Shown: piece after piece, positions 26,816 through 35,948 of the stretch | Layout: each line of letters begins with the position of its first letter | Numbering within the stretch: position 1 is the stretch's first letter | Assembly: GCF_002195995.1 (NCBI RefSeq) | Contig: NZ_NHON01000052.1 | Span: 1 to 44,796 of the forward strand | Length of the DNA: 44,796 nucleotides | Origin: Inquilinus limosus | Lineage (GTDB): Bacteria; Pseudomonadota; Alphaproteobacteria; DSM-16000; Inquilinaceae | Direction of reading: 5' to 3' | Translations under genes and position numbers: made by a program | Notes under the pieces: model-generated | What the model was told of the DNA's origin: nothing | Seen by the model: only the letters and a program-made list of their open reading frames with translations | Databases searched by the model: none

Positions 26816-27529
26816 ATGGGCGATCTTTCAGGCCAGCGCGTGCTGGTGGTGGGCGGCAGCTCCGGGCTCGGCCTGGCGACGGCGCAGGCGGCCGCCAGGC
26901 TGGGTGCTACGGTGACCGTGGCCTCGCGGTCGCAGGAGAAGATCGACGCGGCGGTGGGGGCGATCGGAACCGGTGCCGAGGGCCGGGTGCTCGACACCAC
27001 CTCGGACGCCGCGGTCGAGGCCTTCTTCGCCGGCGGCACGGTCTACGACCATGTCGTGGTCACCGCGGCCCAGACCAAGGCGGCGGCGGTGCGCGAGCTG
27101 CCGCTGGCCGACGCCTTCGCCTCGATGAACTCGAAGTTCTGGGGCGCCTACCGCGTCGCTCGCGCCGCGCCGATCCGCGACGGCGGGTCGCTGACCTTCG
27201 TCACCGGCGTGCTGGCGATCCGGCCGCGCAAGGGCGCCGCGATCCAGGGCGCGATCAATGCCGGGCTGGAGGCGCTGGCCCAGGGCCTGGCGCTGGAGCT
27301 GGCGCCGGTGCGGGTCAACGCGGTCTCGCCCGGCCTGGTGGTGACGCCGCTCTACGACCGCATGGCCGCCGAGGCGCGCCAGGCGATGTACGACCGCGCT
27401 GCGGCAACGCTGCCGGCCGGGCTGGTCGGCCGGCCGGAGCATATCGCCACCCAGATCCTGGCCTTCATCGCCAACCCTTACGCCACCGGCAGCACCGTTT
27501 ATATTCATGGCGGCAGCGCCCTGGTCTGA
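26816..27529 (+). CDS. SDR-fold protein lacking the catalytic Tyr and Lys
   Basis: This 237-residue short-chain dehydrogenase/reductase fold protein starts at ATG 26816 after AAGGAG. The nucleotide-binding motif GGSSGLGLA (13-21) is intact. Aligning the conserved LEALAQGLALELAP block with canonical SDRs puts the active-site YxxxK at QGAIN: Tyr is Gln144 and Lys is Asn148. The NNAG motif is replaced by VTAAQ. The later VNAVSPGLVVTPL is normal. A group of SDRs with this altered site exists in proteobacteria, so it is not a sequence error; it may bind a cofactor without classical catalysis or use another mechanism. It is divergent from the LysR gene and 33 bp upstream of a canonical SDR. Confidence 0.87.
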   Translation: MGDLSGQRVLVVGGSSGLGLATAQAAARLGATVTVASRSQEKIDAAVGAIGTGAEGRVLDTTSDAAVEAFFAGGTVYDHVVVTAAQTKAAAVRELPLADAFASMNSKFWGAYRVARAAPIRDGGSLTFVTGVLAIRPRKGAAIQGAINAGLEALAQGLALELAPVRVNAVSPGLVVTPLYDRMAAEARQAMYDRAAATLPAGLVGRPEHIATQILAFIANPYATGSTVYIHGGSALV

Positions 27530-27562
27530 CGGCCGGCCCTTTCCGCCTCACGGAGCTCACCC

Positions 27563-28357
<795 letters not shown>

Positions 28358-28373
28358 GAGCCCGCCCGATATC

Positions 28374-28505
28374 GCTACTGGTGCGGCCGTCTGACGGCGG
28401 TTTCTCCGCTTCCGGTGCTCACGCACCAAACGTGCGCTGCGCTCCGGTTCTCGAAACCACCGCCAGCCGACTCACACCAGCGCGATCTCGGACGGGCTCT
28501 GACTT
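28374..28505. repeat. family C repeat, copy 3 (inverted), running into the PobR-like gene
   Basis: This copy is on the opposite strand to copies 1 and 2 but has the same relation to the gene before it: it starts just after the stop of the SDR gene at 28357 with the hairpin GCCGTCTGACGGC. At its far end it overlaps the 3' end of the converging regulator gene (stop at 28472-28474), supplying that gene's stop codon and last residues. Confidence 0.88.
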
Positions 28506-29392
28506 AAGGCATGAGCCCGCGTTTGGCCGTCGCCGCCGCGGCGGAAGTCGCGCGGCGACCGGCCCGTCTCCTTCGTGAACAGCCGGGAGAAATAGGCCGG
28601 GTCGTTGAAGCCGAGGGCATAGGCGGCCTCGGCCACCGGAGCGTTGGTGTAGAGCAGCAGGCGCTTGGCCTCGAGCAGCAGCCGGTCCTGGATCAGCCGG
28701 GCCGGCGGCGCGCCGGCCACCCGGCGGCAGGCGGCCCAGAGCTGCTTCGGGCTGACCGCCAGGGCCCGGGCATAGTCCTCGACCTCGTCATGGGCGCGGT
28801 AGCGCTGCTCGATCCGCTCGCGGAACCGGGCCACCAGCAGCGCCTGCGGGCCGGGCGCCGCCCGCTCCCCCTCCCCGGCCTGCGGCGCCAGGCGCAGCAC
28901 CTCGACCAGGATGCCGACCAGCAGCGCCTCCACCGCCGCGGCGCGGCCGGGCGCCAGCCAGGCCAGCTCGCGCGACAGCCGGCCCAGGCTGGCGCGCAGG
29001 AAGCCCTGGTCCGCGACCGGGATCACCGCCAGCGCGGCGAAGAGCGGCCGGAACTCCGGCTCGCGCCGCACCAGCTCGCGCAGATAGGCGTCCGACACGG
29101 TGAGGACCGAGCCGACCGTCTCCGGCTCGAAGTCGAAGCCGTGCACCAGCCCGGCCGGCACCAGCAGCAGGCAGGGCGCCGGCAGCCGGATCGACCGGCC
29201 CTCGGCCCGCACCACGCCGCCGCCGCGGGTGAAGTGGAAGACATGGTTCAGGTTGACGTGGGAATGGGCCCCGATGGTCCAGTCGCTGGGCCGGCTGCGA
29301 TCCTCCAATGCCTCCAGATGCAGGAAGCGGTCATCGACCGTCCGCGGCGCCTCGCCATAGAGGAAGAAGCTGGGAATCGTCGGTGTCTGCAT
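28472..29392 (-). CDS. pobR: AraC-family regulator, PobR type
   Basis: This 306-residue regulator has an N-terminal cupin sensing domain (SHVNLNHVFHFTRGGGVVRAEGRSIRLPAPCLLLVPAGLVHGFDF) and a C-terminal pair of helix-turn-helix motifs. These are VEDYARALAVSPKQLWAACRRVAGAPPARLIQDRLLLEAKRLLLYT, then VAEAAYALGFNDPAYFSRLFTKETGRSPRDFR. It is divergent from pobA and would activate it in response to 4-hydroxybenzoate; this role is inferred from position and family. The coding sequence ends inside a family C repeat: the last eight or so residues (SPSEIALV) and the TGA come from repeat sequence, so the original C-terminus may have been replaced. Confidence 0.85.
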   Translation of the reverse strand: MQTPTIPSFFLYGEAPRTVDDRFLHLEALEDRSRPSDWTIGAHSHVNLNHVFHFTRGGGVVRAEGRSIRLPAPCLLLVPAGLVHGFDFEPETVGSVLTVSDAYLRELVRREPEFRPLFAALAVIPVADQGFLRASLGRLSRELAWLAPGRAAAVEALLVGILVEVLRLAPQAGEGERAAPGPQALLVARFRERIEQRYRAHDEVEDYARALAVSPKQLWAACRRVAGAPPARLIQDRLLLEAKRLLLYTNAPVAEAAYALGFNDPAYFSRLFTKETGRSPRDFRRGGDGQTRAHALSQSPSEIALV

Positions 29393-29444
29393 GGCGGCAT
29401 GGCCCTGTGAGCGCCGGCCTCGCCCGGCCGGCCCGGGAAGAAAT

Positions 29445-29482
29445 GTCCAAGTTTTACGCGGTCGCGTCCATGGCTTTCCGCG
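29445..29482 (+). promoter_or_regulatory. candidate PobR operator: two direct repeats 21 bp apart
   Basis: GTCCAAGTTTTACGCG at 29445-29460 and GTCCATGGCTTTCCGCG at 29466-29482 are imperfect direct repeats with a 21-bp period, two helical turns, as AraC-family activators prefer. They lie in the 131-bp gap between pobR and pobA, 42-79 bp upstream of the pobA start. Confidence 0.5.
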
Positions 29483-29523
29483 CCGCCGCGCCTAGCCTTC
29501 CCGGAACGACAGGCGAGGGCCCC

Positions 29524-30690
29524 ATGCGCACCCAGATCGCGATCATCGGCGCCGGACCAGCAGGCATGGTCCTGGCCCATCTGCTGCACCGCGCCGGCAT
29601 CGACGCCGTGGTGCTGGAGCGCCGCAGCCGCGACTATGTCGAGGGCCGGGTCCGCGCCGGGGTGCTGGAGCAGGGCACGGTCGACCTGCTGGACCGGCTC
29701 GGCCTCGCCGACCGGCTGCGCCGCGAGGGCCTGCCCCATGCCGGCACCAACCTGGCGGTCGACGGCGAGATGTTCCGCATCGACATGCAGGCCCTGACCG
29801 GGTCCTGCATCACCGTCTACGGCCAGCAGGAGGTGATGCGCGACCTGTTCGACGGCGCCGGGGACCGCGGCCTGCGGGTGGCGTTCGAGGCCGGGGACGT
29901 GGCGCTGCACGATATCGACACCGGTCACCCCTTCGTCACCTGGCGACAGGACGGCGCCGAGCAGCGCCTGGACTGCGACTTCATCGCCGGCTGCGACGGC
30001 TTCCACGGCGTCAGCCGCGGCTGCATCCCGGAGGGCGTGCGGCGGGAGTTCGAGCGGGTCTACCCCTTCGGCTGGCTCGGCGTGCTGGCCGAGGTGCCGC
30101 CGGCGCATCACGAGCTGATCTACGCCAACCACGAGCGCGGCTTCGCCCTGGCCAGCATGCGGTCGGCCCAACGCAGCCGCTACTATGTGCAATGCCCGCT
30201 GGACGACCGGGTCGAGGACTGGCCGGACGACCGGTTCTGGGATGAGCTCTGCCTGCGCCTGGGCCCGCAGGCGGCGGTGGTGCGCGGCCCGTCCTTCGAG
30301 AAGAGCATCGCGCCGCTGCGCAGCTTCGTGTCCGAGCCGATGCGCCACGGCCGGCTGTTCCTGGCCGGCGACGCCGCCCACATCGTGCCGCCGACCGGCG
30401 CCAAGGGGCTGAACCTGGCGGTGTCCGACGTGGTCATGCTGGCCGAGGCCTTCGAGGAGTATTACCGCGATCACTCGGCCGCCGGGATCGATGGTTACTC
30501 CGTCCGTGCCCTGGCCCGGGTGTGGAAGGCGGAGCGCTTCTCCTGGTGGTTCACCGGCCTGACCCACCGTTTCCCCGACACCGGCCCGCTGGAACGCCGG
30601 CTGCAGCGGGCCGAACTGGACTACATCCGCAACTCCCGCGCCGCCCAGACCGTGCTGGCCGAGAACTATGTCGGGCTGCCGATCGTGTGA
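29524..30690 (+). CDS. pobA: 4-hydroxybenzoate 3-monooxygenase
   Basis: This 388-residue FAD monooxygenase adds a hydroxyl to 4-hydroxybenzoate to give protocatechuate, using NAD(P)H and oxygen. The start at 29524 gives the standard N-terminus MRTQIAIIGAGPAGMVLAHLLHRAG, with the FAD GxGxxG at 9-14. The RVRAGVLEQGTVDLL segment, the DG motif (DFIAGCDGFHGVSR, about 155-168), and the FAD-ribose GD motif GRLFLAGDAAHIVPPTGAKGLNLAVSD (about 278-304) are characteristic of PobA and not of general phenol hydroxylases. The length matches the family (about 390). The downstream protocatechuate ring-cleavage genes are not in the window. It is divergent from pobR. Confidence 0.96.
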   Translation: MRTQIAIIGAGPAGMVLAHLLHRAGIDAVVLERRSRDYVEGRVRAGVLEQGTVDLLDRLGLADRLRREGLPHAGTNLAVDGEMFRIDMQALTGSCITVYGQQEVMRDLFDGAGDRGLRVAFEAGDVALHDIDTGHPFVTWRQDGAEQRLDCDFIAGCDGFHGVSRGCIPEGVRREFERVYPFGWLGVLAEVPPAHHELIYANHERGFALASMRSAQRSRYYVQCPLDDRVEDWPDDRFWDELCLRLGPQAAVVRGPSFEKSIAPLRSFVSEPMRHGRLFLAGDAAHIVPPTGAKGLNLAVSDVVMLAEAFEEYYRDHSAAGIDGYSVRALARVWKAERFSWWFTGLTHRFPDTGPLERRLQRAELDYIRNSRAAQTVLAENYVGLPIV

Positions 30691-30721
30691 CGCGCTGCCG
30701 AAGCGCCTTTCCGCCCCCTCA

Positions 30722-30808
30722 CCGTCATTGCGAGGAGGCGAAGCCGACGAAGCAATCCAGGGGCCACGCCAAACCGCCCTGGATTGCTTCGCTGCGCTCG
30801 CAATGACG
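30722..30808. repeat. family A intergenic palindrome, copy 4
   Basis: An 87-bp hairpin (CCGTCATTGCGAG to CTCGCAATGACG) with a shortened centre (GCCACGCCAAACCGCCC) lies in the convergent gap between pobA and the GMC oxidoreductase gene. A weak B-like remnant (GGTTGCGAGAGGG) follows. It starts 31 bp after the pobA stop. Confidence 0.86.
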
Positions 30809-30843
30809 ACGGTGGCGGTTGCGAGAGGGTATCTCCCCAATCC

Positions 30844-32457
30844 TCAGTCCGCATCCGCCAGGATCATCCCGGCGCCCTTCTCCGCCACCATCATGGTCGG
30901 GGCGTTGATGTTGCCGGCGGTGACGTTGGGGAAGATCGAGGCGTCGACCACGCGCAGGCCCCGCAGCCCGTGCACCCGCAGCCTTGCATCGACCACCGCG
31001 GTCGCCGCATCCGGCCCCATCGCGCAGCTGCCGCACAGATGGTAGATCGAGCCGCTGTTGGCCCGGAACCAGTCCAGCACCGCGTCGTCGCTCTCGGCGC
31101 CGGCGGAGGGCGGCATCTCCTCCGCCGTGATCGCGGCCAGGCTCGGCGCCGCCATGATCCGGCGGGCCAGCCGGCTGCCCTGCAGCACCTCCGCGATGTC
31201 GCGGTCGGTCGACAGGTAGTTCGGCCGGATCTTCGCCGCCACCGCCGGGTCGGGCGAGGCGATGGCGATCTCGCCCCGGCTGGTCGGCCGGCAGGAGTTG
31301 AAGGCCAGCAGGAAGCCCGGATAGGGCTCCGGCTTCAGCCCGGCCTTCGGGCTGTCCGGAATGCGGTAGGACAGCGGGTTGAAATACATCTGGATGTTCG
31401 GCCGGGGCTCGTCCGGCGCGCCGCGGAAGAAGCCGCCCGCCTGGTTGACGCTCATGGCGAAGGGGCCTTTGCGGGTCAGCAGGTATTGCAGCCCCAGCCG
31501 GGCCTGGCCCCAGGGGCTGCCGAAGATCCCGTTCAGCGTCGGTACCCGTGACCGGTAGTAGAAGCTGGCGCAGAGATGGTCCTGCAGGTTGCGGCCGACC
31601 GCCGGCAGGTGATGCGAAACCGCCACCCCGGCCTGGGCCAGCTGGGCGCCGTCGCCGATGCCGGAGAGCTGCAGCAGCTTCGGCGTGTCGACCGCGCCGC
31701 AGGCCAGGATCACCTCGCGCCGGGCCGTGACGATCCGGGTCTCCGCCCCCTGCCGGATCTCGACGCCGGTGGCGCGGCCGGTGCCGTCCAGCACCACCCG
31801 CAGGGCCAGGGTGTCGCGCTCGACCGTCAGGTTGCGACGGCCCAGCACCGGGCGCAGATATTCGGCGCTCGACGACGACCGCCGGCCGTCGCGGGTGTTG
31901 ACGTCATAGACGCCGGCACCCTCGATCGAGGCGCCGTTGAAGTCGCTGGTGGCCGGCAGCTGCAGCTCGCGGCAGGCGGCGAGATAGGCGTCGGTCACCG
32001 CATGGGTGCCGCCGCGCATCGGCGTGACATGGATCGGCCCGTCGCCGCCATGCCATGGCGAGGCACCGCCGGCATGCGTCTCCAGCTTGCGGAAGGCCGG
32101 CAGCACATCGTCATAGCCCCAGTCGGGGTTGCCGGCCGCCGCCCAGTCGTCGAAATCCGCCGCGGCGCCGCGCACGAACACCATGGCGTTGATCGAGCCG
32201 GAGCCGCCCTGCACCTTGCCGCGCGGGACGTAGATTCGCCGGTTGCCCAGCGCCGCCTCCGGCTCCGACCAGTACATCCAGTTGACCCGCGGGTTGGTGT
32301 AGCTGCGGGCGTAGCCGACCGGGATGCGGAACCAGAAGGAATCGTCGCGGCCGCCGGCTTCGAGCAGCAGCACGCTGTGCCGGCCGCTCTCGCTCAGCCG
32401 CGCCGCCAGGATGCAGCCGGCCGAGCCGGCGCCGACGATGACGTAGTCGTGGGTCAT
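30844..32457 (-). CDS. GMC-family FAD oxidoreductase (choline dehydrogenase-like)
   Basis: This 537-residue flavoprotein oxidises an alcohol. The FAD-binding motif is YVIVGAGSAGCILAARLSE at 5-23, with VLLLEAGG after it. The first GMC signature is RGKVQGGSGSINAMVFVRG (about 80-98), and the second is in VILACGAVDTPKLLQLSGIGD (about 252-272). The C-terminal active site has HLCGSCAMGPD with the conserved histidine and GNINAPTMMVAEKGAGMIL with the conserved asparagine. It looks complete. BetA-like annotation is common for such proteins, but no betaine genes are near. It follows the enolase-superfamily gene by 10 bp in the same operon, so a sugar-alcohol or sugar-acid substrate is a better guess. 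Confidence 0.9.
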   Translation of the reverse strand: MTHDYVIVGAGSAGCILAARLSESGRHSVLLLEAGGRDDSFWFRIPVGYARSYTNPRVNWMYWSEPEAALGNRRIYVPRGKVQGGSGSINAMVFVRGAAADFDDWAAAGNPDWGYDDVLPAFRKLETHAGGASPWHGGDGPIHVTPMRGGTHAVTDAYLAACRELQLPATSDFNGASIEGAGVYDVNTRDGRRSSSSAEYLRPVLGRRNLTVERDTLALRVVLDGTGRATGVEIRQGAETRIVTARREVILACGAVDTPKLLQLSGIGDGAQLAQAGVAVSHHLPAVGRNLQDHLCASFYYRSRVPTLNGIFGSPWGQARLGLQYLLTRKGPFAMSVNQAGGFFRGAPDEPRPNIQMYFNPLSYRIPDSPKAGLKPEPYPGFLLAFNSCRPTSRGEIAIASPDPAVAAKIRPNYLSTDRDIAEVLQGSRLARRIMAAPSLAAITAEEMPPSAGAESDDAVLDWFRANSGSIYHLCGSCAMGPDAATAVVDARLRVHGLRGLRVVDASIFPNVTAGNINAPTMMVAEKGAGMILADAD

Positions 32458-32467
32458 GAGGCGCCGC

Positions 32468-33685
32468 TCACCCCCGCGCCGGGGCGAACTGCTTCACGTC
32501 GGCGGGCTCGGGCGCCATCTGCAAATGCAGCCGGTCGCCGGTGTAGGGCGTGTGCCTCGCCACCACCTCCAGGTTCAGCTCCACCCCGAGCCCCGGCTCG
32601 CGCGACGGGATCAGGTAGCCGTCGTCGAAGGCCAGCGGCGTCTTCAGGATCTCGCCGTGGAAGCCGCCATAGTCGAGGATCGATTCCTGGATCAGGAAGT
32701 TCGGCGAGCAGGCGCCGACCTGGATGCTGGCGGCGGCAACGACCGGGCCGCAATACACATGCGGCGCCAGCTGGGCGTAGTAGGCCTCGGCCATCGCGGC
32801 GATCTTCTTGGTCTCCAGGATGCCGCCGACCCGGCCGATATCCGGCTGCAGGATCGAGGCGGCGCCGAGCTCCAGCACCCGCTGGAACTCGTATTTCGTG
32901 CACAGCCGCTCGCCGGTCGAGATCGGGATCGAGGTGGCGCGCGCCACCTCGGCCATCGCCGCCTCCTGCCCCGGCGGCACCGGCTCCTCGAACCACAGCG
33001 GGTCGTACGCCTCCAGCCGCTTGGCCAGGCGGATGGCCGAGGACGGCACCATCTGGCCGTGGGTGCCGAACAGGATATCGGCGCTGCTGCCCACCGCCTC
33101 GCGCACCTTGCGGCAGAAAATCTCGCAGCGGTCCATCACGCCGAGCGAGACCTGGTGCCCGGAATAGGCGGTGTAGGGGCCGGCCGGATCGAACTTCACC
33201 CCGGTGAAGCCCATCCTGACCATCTCGACGGCGCATTCGGCGGCCAGGTCGGGGTCGTTGAAGTCGAACTCCCCGGCCGCATTCTTCGGGTAGAGATAGG
33301 TGTAGGCGCGCAGCTTCTCGTGCACCAGCCCGCCGAGCAGGTCATAGACCGGCCGGCCGGCCGCCTTGCCGATGATGTCCCAGCAGGCCATCTCCAGCCC
33401 CGAGACGATGCCCATCATCGTCGGGTCGGGCCGCTGGGTGAAGCCGCTGGAATAGGCCGACCGCCAGAACCGCTCGATCCGGTGCGGGTCGTGGCCTTCC
33501 AGGTGGCGCTGGAAGACGTCCGCGATCAGCGGCACCATCGCCTGGGGGTGGAAGGCGGTCGAGTAGATCTCGCCGACGCCCTCGATGCCGTCATCGGTCT
33601 TCAGCTGCACGAAGATCCAGTACATGCCGCCGACATGCGGCGGCGGGACGGCGACGACATGGGTCTGGAGCGATGCGATCTTCAT
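32468..33685 (-). CDS. mandelate racemase/muconate lactonizing-type enolase superfamily enzyme
   Basis: This 405-residue TIM-barrel enzyme of the enolase superfamily is most like sugar-acid dehydratases. The N-terminal capping domain runs from MKIASLQTHVVAV to about residue 125 and includes GIVSGLEMACWDIIGKAAGRPVYDLLGG. In the barrel, FTGVKFDP holds the catalytic-lysine region, WFEEPVPPGQ the second metal ligand, and STGERL the third. The first-ligand region reads LFGTHGQM where galactonate dehydratase has DFHG; this GTHGQ form is common in an unassigned alphaproteobacterial subgroup as I remember it. LAPHVYCGPV carries the late catalytic histidine. The substrate is not determinable. It heads an operon with the GMC gene and is divergent from the Pho-boxed importer. 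Confidence 0.88.
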   Translation of the reverse strand: MKIASLQTHVVAVPPPHVGGMYWIFVQLKTDDGIEGVGEIYSTAFHPQAMVPLIADVFQRHLEGHDPHRIERFWRSAYSSGFTQRPDPTMMGIVSGLEMACWDIIGKAAGRPVYDLLGGLVHEKLRAYTYLYPKNAAGEFDFNDPDLAAECAVEMVRMGFTGVKFDPAGPYTAYSGHQVSLGVMDRCEIFCRKVREAVGSSADILFGTHGQMVPSSAIRLAKRLEAYDPLWFEEPVPPGQEAAMAEVARATSIPISTGERLCTKYEFQRVLELGAASILQPDIGRVGGILETKKIAAMAEAYYAQLAPHVYCGPVVAAASIQVGACSPNFLIQESILDYGGFHGEILKTPLAFDDGYLIPSREPGLGVELNLEVVARHTPYTGDRLHLQMAPEPADVKQFAPARG

Positions 33686-33832
33686 GCGGCGGCCTTTCGC
33701 TGGGGCCGGCGCCCGGCGCGTCGCGGCCCCGGCCATGATGGATCGGCGGCCTTCCCCCATCCAGACCGGCGGCGACGGAAAATCCCGTGCAAACGACGTC
33801 GCCTCCCGGCCCGTCACACGCGGGTGGCCGGT

Positions 33833-33850
33833 CTGTCATCACCCTGTCAT
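33833..33850 (+). promoter_or_regulatory. perfect Pho box (PhoB binding site)
   Basis: CTGTCAT at 33833-33839 and CTGTCAT at 33844-33850 are identical heptamers separated by four bases (CACC), the exact 11-bp-period layout of the PhoB box. It faces the importer operon, 59 bp upstream of the first start codon, with a weak -10-like CTCTAAGG about ten bases downstream. The rest of the 224-bp divergent gap shows nothing else I can name. Confidence 0.8.
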
Positions 33851-33909
33851 GCTCCGCCTCTAAGGCAGCATCCGGGGGGACCACACCGGACCAATCTTCG
33901 GGGGGCAGC

Positions 33910-35070
33910 ATGATCCATCGCCGTCAGATCCTTTCGGCCGGCGTCGCCGCCGGCGCCATCGCCCTGGCGCCGCGGCGCCAGGCCTACGCCGCCGCGACGC
34001 GGATCGACGTCTACACCGCCAGCGACGCCAATGTGTCGGACTGGTGGACCAACACGCTGAAGCCCGCCTTCGAGGCCGCGCATCCCGATCTCGAGATCAA
34101 TGTCGTGATCTCGCGCGGCGCCGGCAGCGGCGGTGTCGTGGCGATCGCCGACCGGGCGTTGGCGGCGCTCAAGGCAGGCGCCGACCCGCAGGTCGATTTC
34201 TTCGAGCAGCACGACCCGCGCCTGCCCAAGGACGGCATCGAGGCCGGGCTGTGGATCCGCCTCGACGCAGGCGCCGTTCCCGGCTATGGCCGGGTCAACC
34301 CGCTGGCGGTCGAGACGCCCTACGGCCTGCCCTATCGCGGCTCCCAGGTCGTGCTGGCCTATGATTCGGACAAGGTGGCCGAGGCCGAGGTGCCGAAGGA
34401 CTGGCCCGGCCTGGTCGCCTGGATCAAGGCCCATCCCGGCCAGTTCATCTATGGCCGGCCGGACAAGGGCGGCTCCGGCCGCAACTTCGTGGTCCGCGCC
34501 ATCCACGAGGCCAATGGCCGCGACCCGGCGCAGTTCATGGTCGCCAACTACTCGAAGCAGGCGGCGGAGGAGCGGCTGCCCAAGGCCTGGCCGCTGCTGA
34601 ACGACCTGGCCCCGTCGCTGTACGAGAAGGGCGCCTATGCCGCCGGCAACACCCCGACGCTGCAGCTGCTGGCCAGCGGCGCGGTGTCGATGATCCCGGC
34701 CTGGTCCGACCAGGCGCTGCAGGGCATCGCGCAGGGCGTGCTGCCGCCGTCGATCAAGCTGTTCCAGCTGCAGGATCTCGCCCTGTGCGGCAGCTTCGCC
34801 GATGCGGTCGTGCCCAGCAATGCGGCGCACAAGGACGCCGCCCTGGCCCTGGCCGACTTCCTGCTGACCGACGCGATCCAGGTCTCGGTCGTCAAGGATC
34901 TGGGCGGCTTCCCGGGCGTCGATTGGGCCAAGCTGCCGGCCGAGCTGAAGGACCAGTTCGCCGCGGTGATCCCGAAATCGATCCCGACCTATCCGGGCGG
35001 CGACTGGGAGGCGGCGATGAATGACGGCTGGTACCGCAACGTCGCCCCCAATATCGACCGGGCGAAGTGA
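33910..35070 (+). CDS. ABC importer substrate-binding protein, first gene of Pho-boxed operon
   Basis: This is a 386-residue periplasmic binding protein of the large class II solute-binding family. The start at 33910 has GGGGGG just upstream. The N-terminus MIHRRQILSAGVAAGAIALAPRRQAYA is a twin-arginine-like signal (RRQIL) with a cleavage region at about residue 27. The mature protein starts ATRIDVYTASDANVSDWWTNTLKPAFEAAHPDLEINV and has GLPYRGSQVVLAYDSDKV and GNTPTLQLLASGAVSMIPAW, typical of iron, phosphonate and glycerophosphate-type binders. Automatic annotation might call it ferric-iron binding; the Pho box and the terminal phosphodiesterase gene argue for an organophosphate ligand. Its stop overlaps the next gene (GTGA). 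Confidence 0.88.
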   Translation: MIHRRQILSAGVAAGAIALAPRRQAYAAATRIDVYTASDANVSDWWTNTLKPAFEAAHPDLEINVVISRGAGSGGVVAIADRALAALKAGADPQVDFFEQHDPRLPKDGIEAGLWIRLDAGAVPGYGRVNPLAVETPYGLPYRGSQVVLAYDSDKVAEAEVPKDWPGLVAWIKAHPGQFIYGRPDKGGSGRNFVVRAIHEANGRDPAQFMVANYSKQAAEERLPKAWPLLNDLAPSLYEKGAYAAGNTPTLQLLASGAVSMIPAWSDQALQGIAQGVLPPSIKLFQLQDLALCGSFADAVVPSNAAHKDAALALADFLLTDAIQVSVVKDLGGFPGVDWAKLPAELKDQFAAVIPKSIPTYPGGDWEAAMNDGWYRNVAPNIDRAK

Positions 35071-35948
35071 CCGAACGGGCCGCCCCGTCCCTGCGCGCGA
35101 CCATGGTCCGGCAGCAGGCCCTGGGCCTGCTGCTGGTGGCCGCGCCGGTGCTGCTGGTCGTGGCGCTGGTGCTGGTGCCGGCCCTGTCCGCGATCCTGGC
35201 CACGCTGCGGGTCGAGGTCGACGGCCGCAGCGTGCTGTCGCTGGCGAACTACGCCGATTTCTTCGCCGACCCGCAGAGCCGCCGCAACCTCGGCTTCACC
35301 CTGTGGACCACGGCGGTGGCGACGGCGCTGCTGCTGGCCCTGTGCCTGCCGCTGGCGCTGTACCTCCGCTTCGCCACCGGGCGGCTGCCGGCGGTGGTGC
35401 AGGGCATCGCCGTGTTCCCGCTGTTCGTGCCCGGCATCATCGTCGCCTATGCGCTGATCCGATCGATCGGGCCGAACGGCCTGCTGGCCACGATCCTCGC
35501 CGCCTTCGGCATCGGCGGCTATGTCTCGCCCTATCTCGGCCCCTGGGGCCCGGTGATCGGGCTGGTGTGGGAAGGCGTGCCGCTGACCCTGCTGGTGCTG
35601 CTGTCCGGCCTGGCCCAGGTGCCGCTGCCGGCGATCGAAGCGGCGCGGGACGTCGGCGCCGGGCCGGTCCGCATCCTGGTCAGCATCGTCCTGCCGCTGA
35701 TCCGCAACTCGCTGCTGATCGCCTTCGCGCTCGAATTCCTCAACATCTTCGGCGCCTTCACCCTGCCCTATCTGCTCGGCCCCGCCTCGCCGGAGATGAT
35801 GGGCGTGTACATGCAGCGCACCTTCAGCGACGTGCGCGACCCGATCGCCGCCCAGACCCAGGCCGTCGTCACCTTCCTGATCTGCGCCGCGGTCGGCGTG
35901 CTGTATGTCCGCGCCATCTCGAAGTCGCGTGCCCGGGGCGCGCCGTGA
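35067..35948 (+). CDS. ABC importer permease 1
   Basis: This 293-residue inner-membrane permease is translationally coupled to the binding protein by a GTGA overlap. Six hydrophobic segments are visible, starting ALGLLLVAAPVLLVVALVLVPAL. The EAA loop that docks with the ATPase reads PLPAIEAARDVGAGPVRILVSIVLPL at about residues 186-211. The predicted architecture is that of the first of two permeases in spermidine/iron/2-aminoethylphosphonate-type importers. Partner genes follow with one-base to four-base overlaps. Confidence 0.9.
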   Translation: MTERAAPSLRATMVRQQALGLLLVAAPVLLVVALVLVPALSAILATLRVEVDGRSVLSLANYADFFADPQSRRNLGFTLWTTAVATALLLALCLPLALYLRFATGRLPAVVQGIAVFPLFVPGIIVAYALIRSIGPNGLLATILAAFGIGGYVSPYLGPWGPVIGLVWEGVPLTLLVLLSGLAQVPLPAIEAARDVGAGPVRILVSIVLPLIRNSLLIAFALEFLNIFGAFTLPYLLGPASPEMMGVYMQRTFSDVRDPIAAQTQAVVTFLICAAVGVLYVRAISKSRARGAP

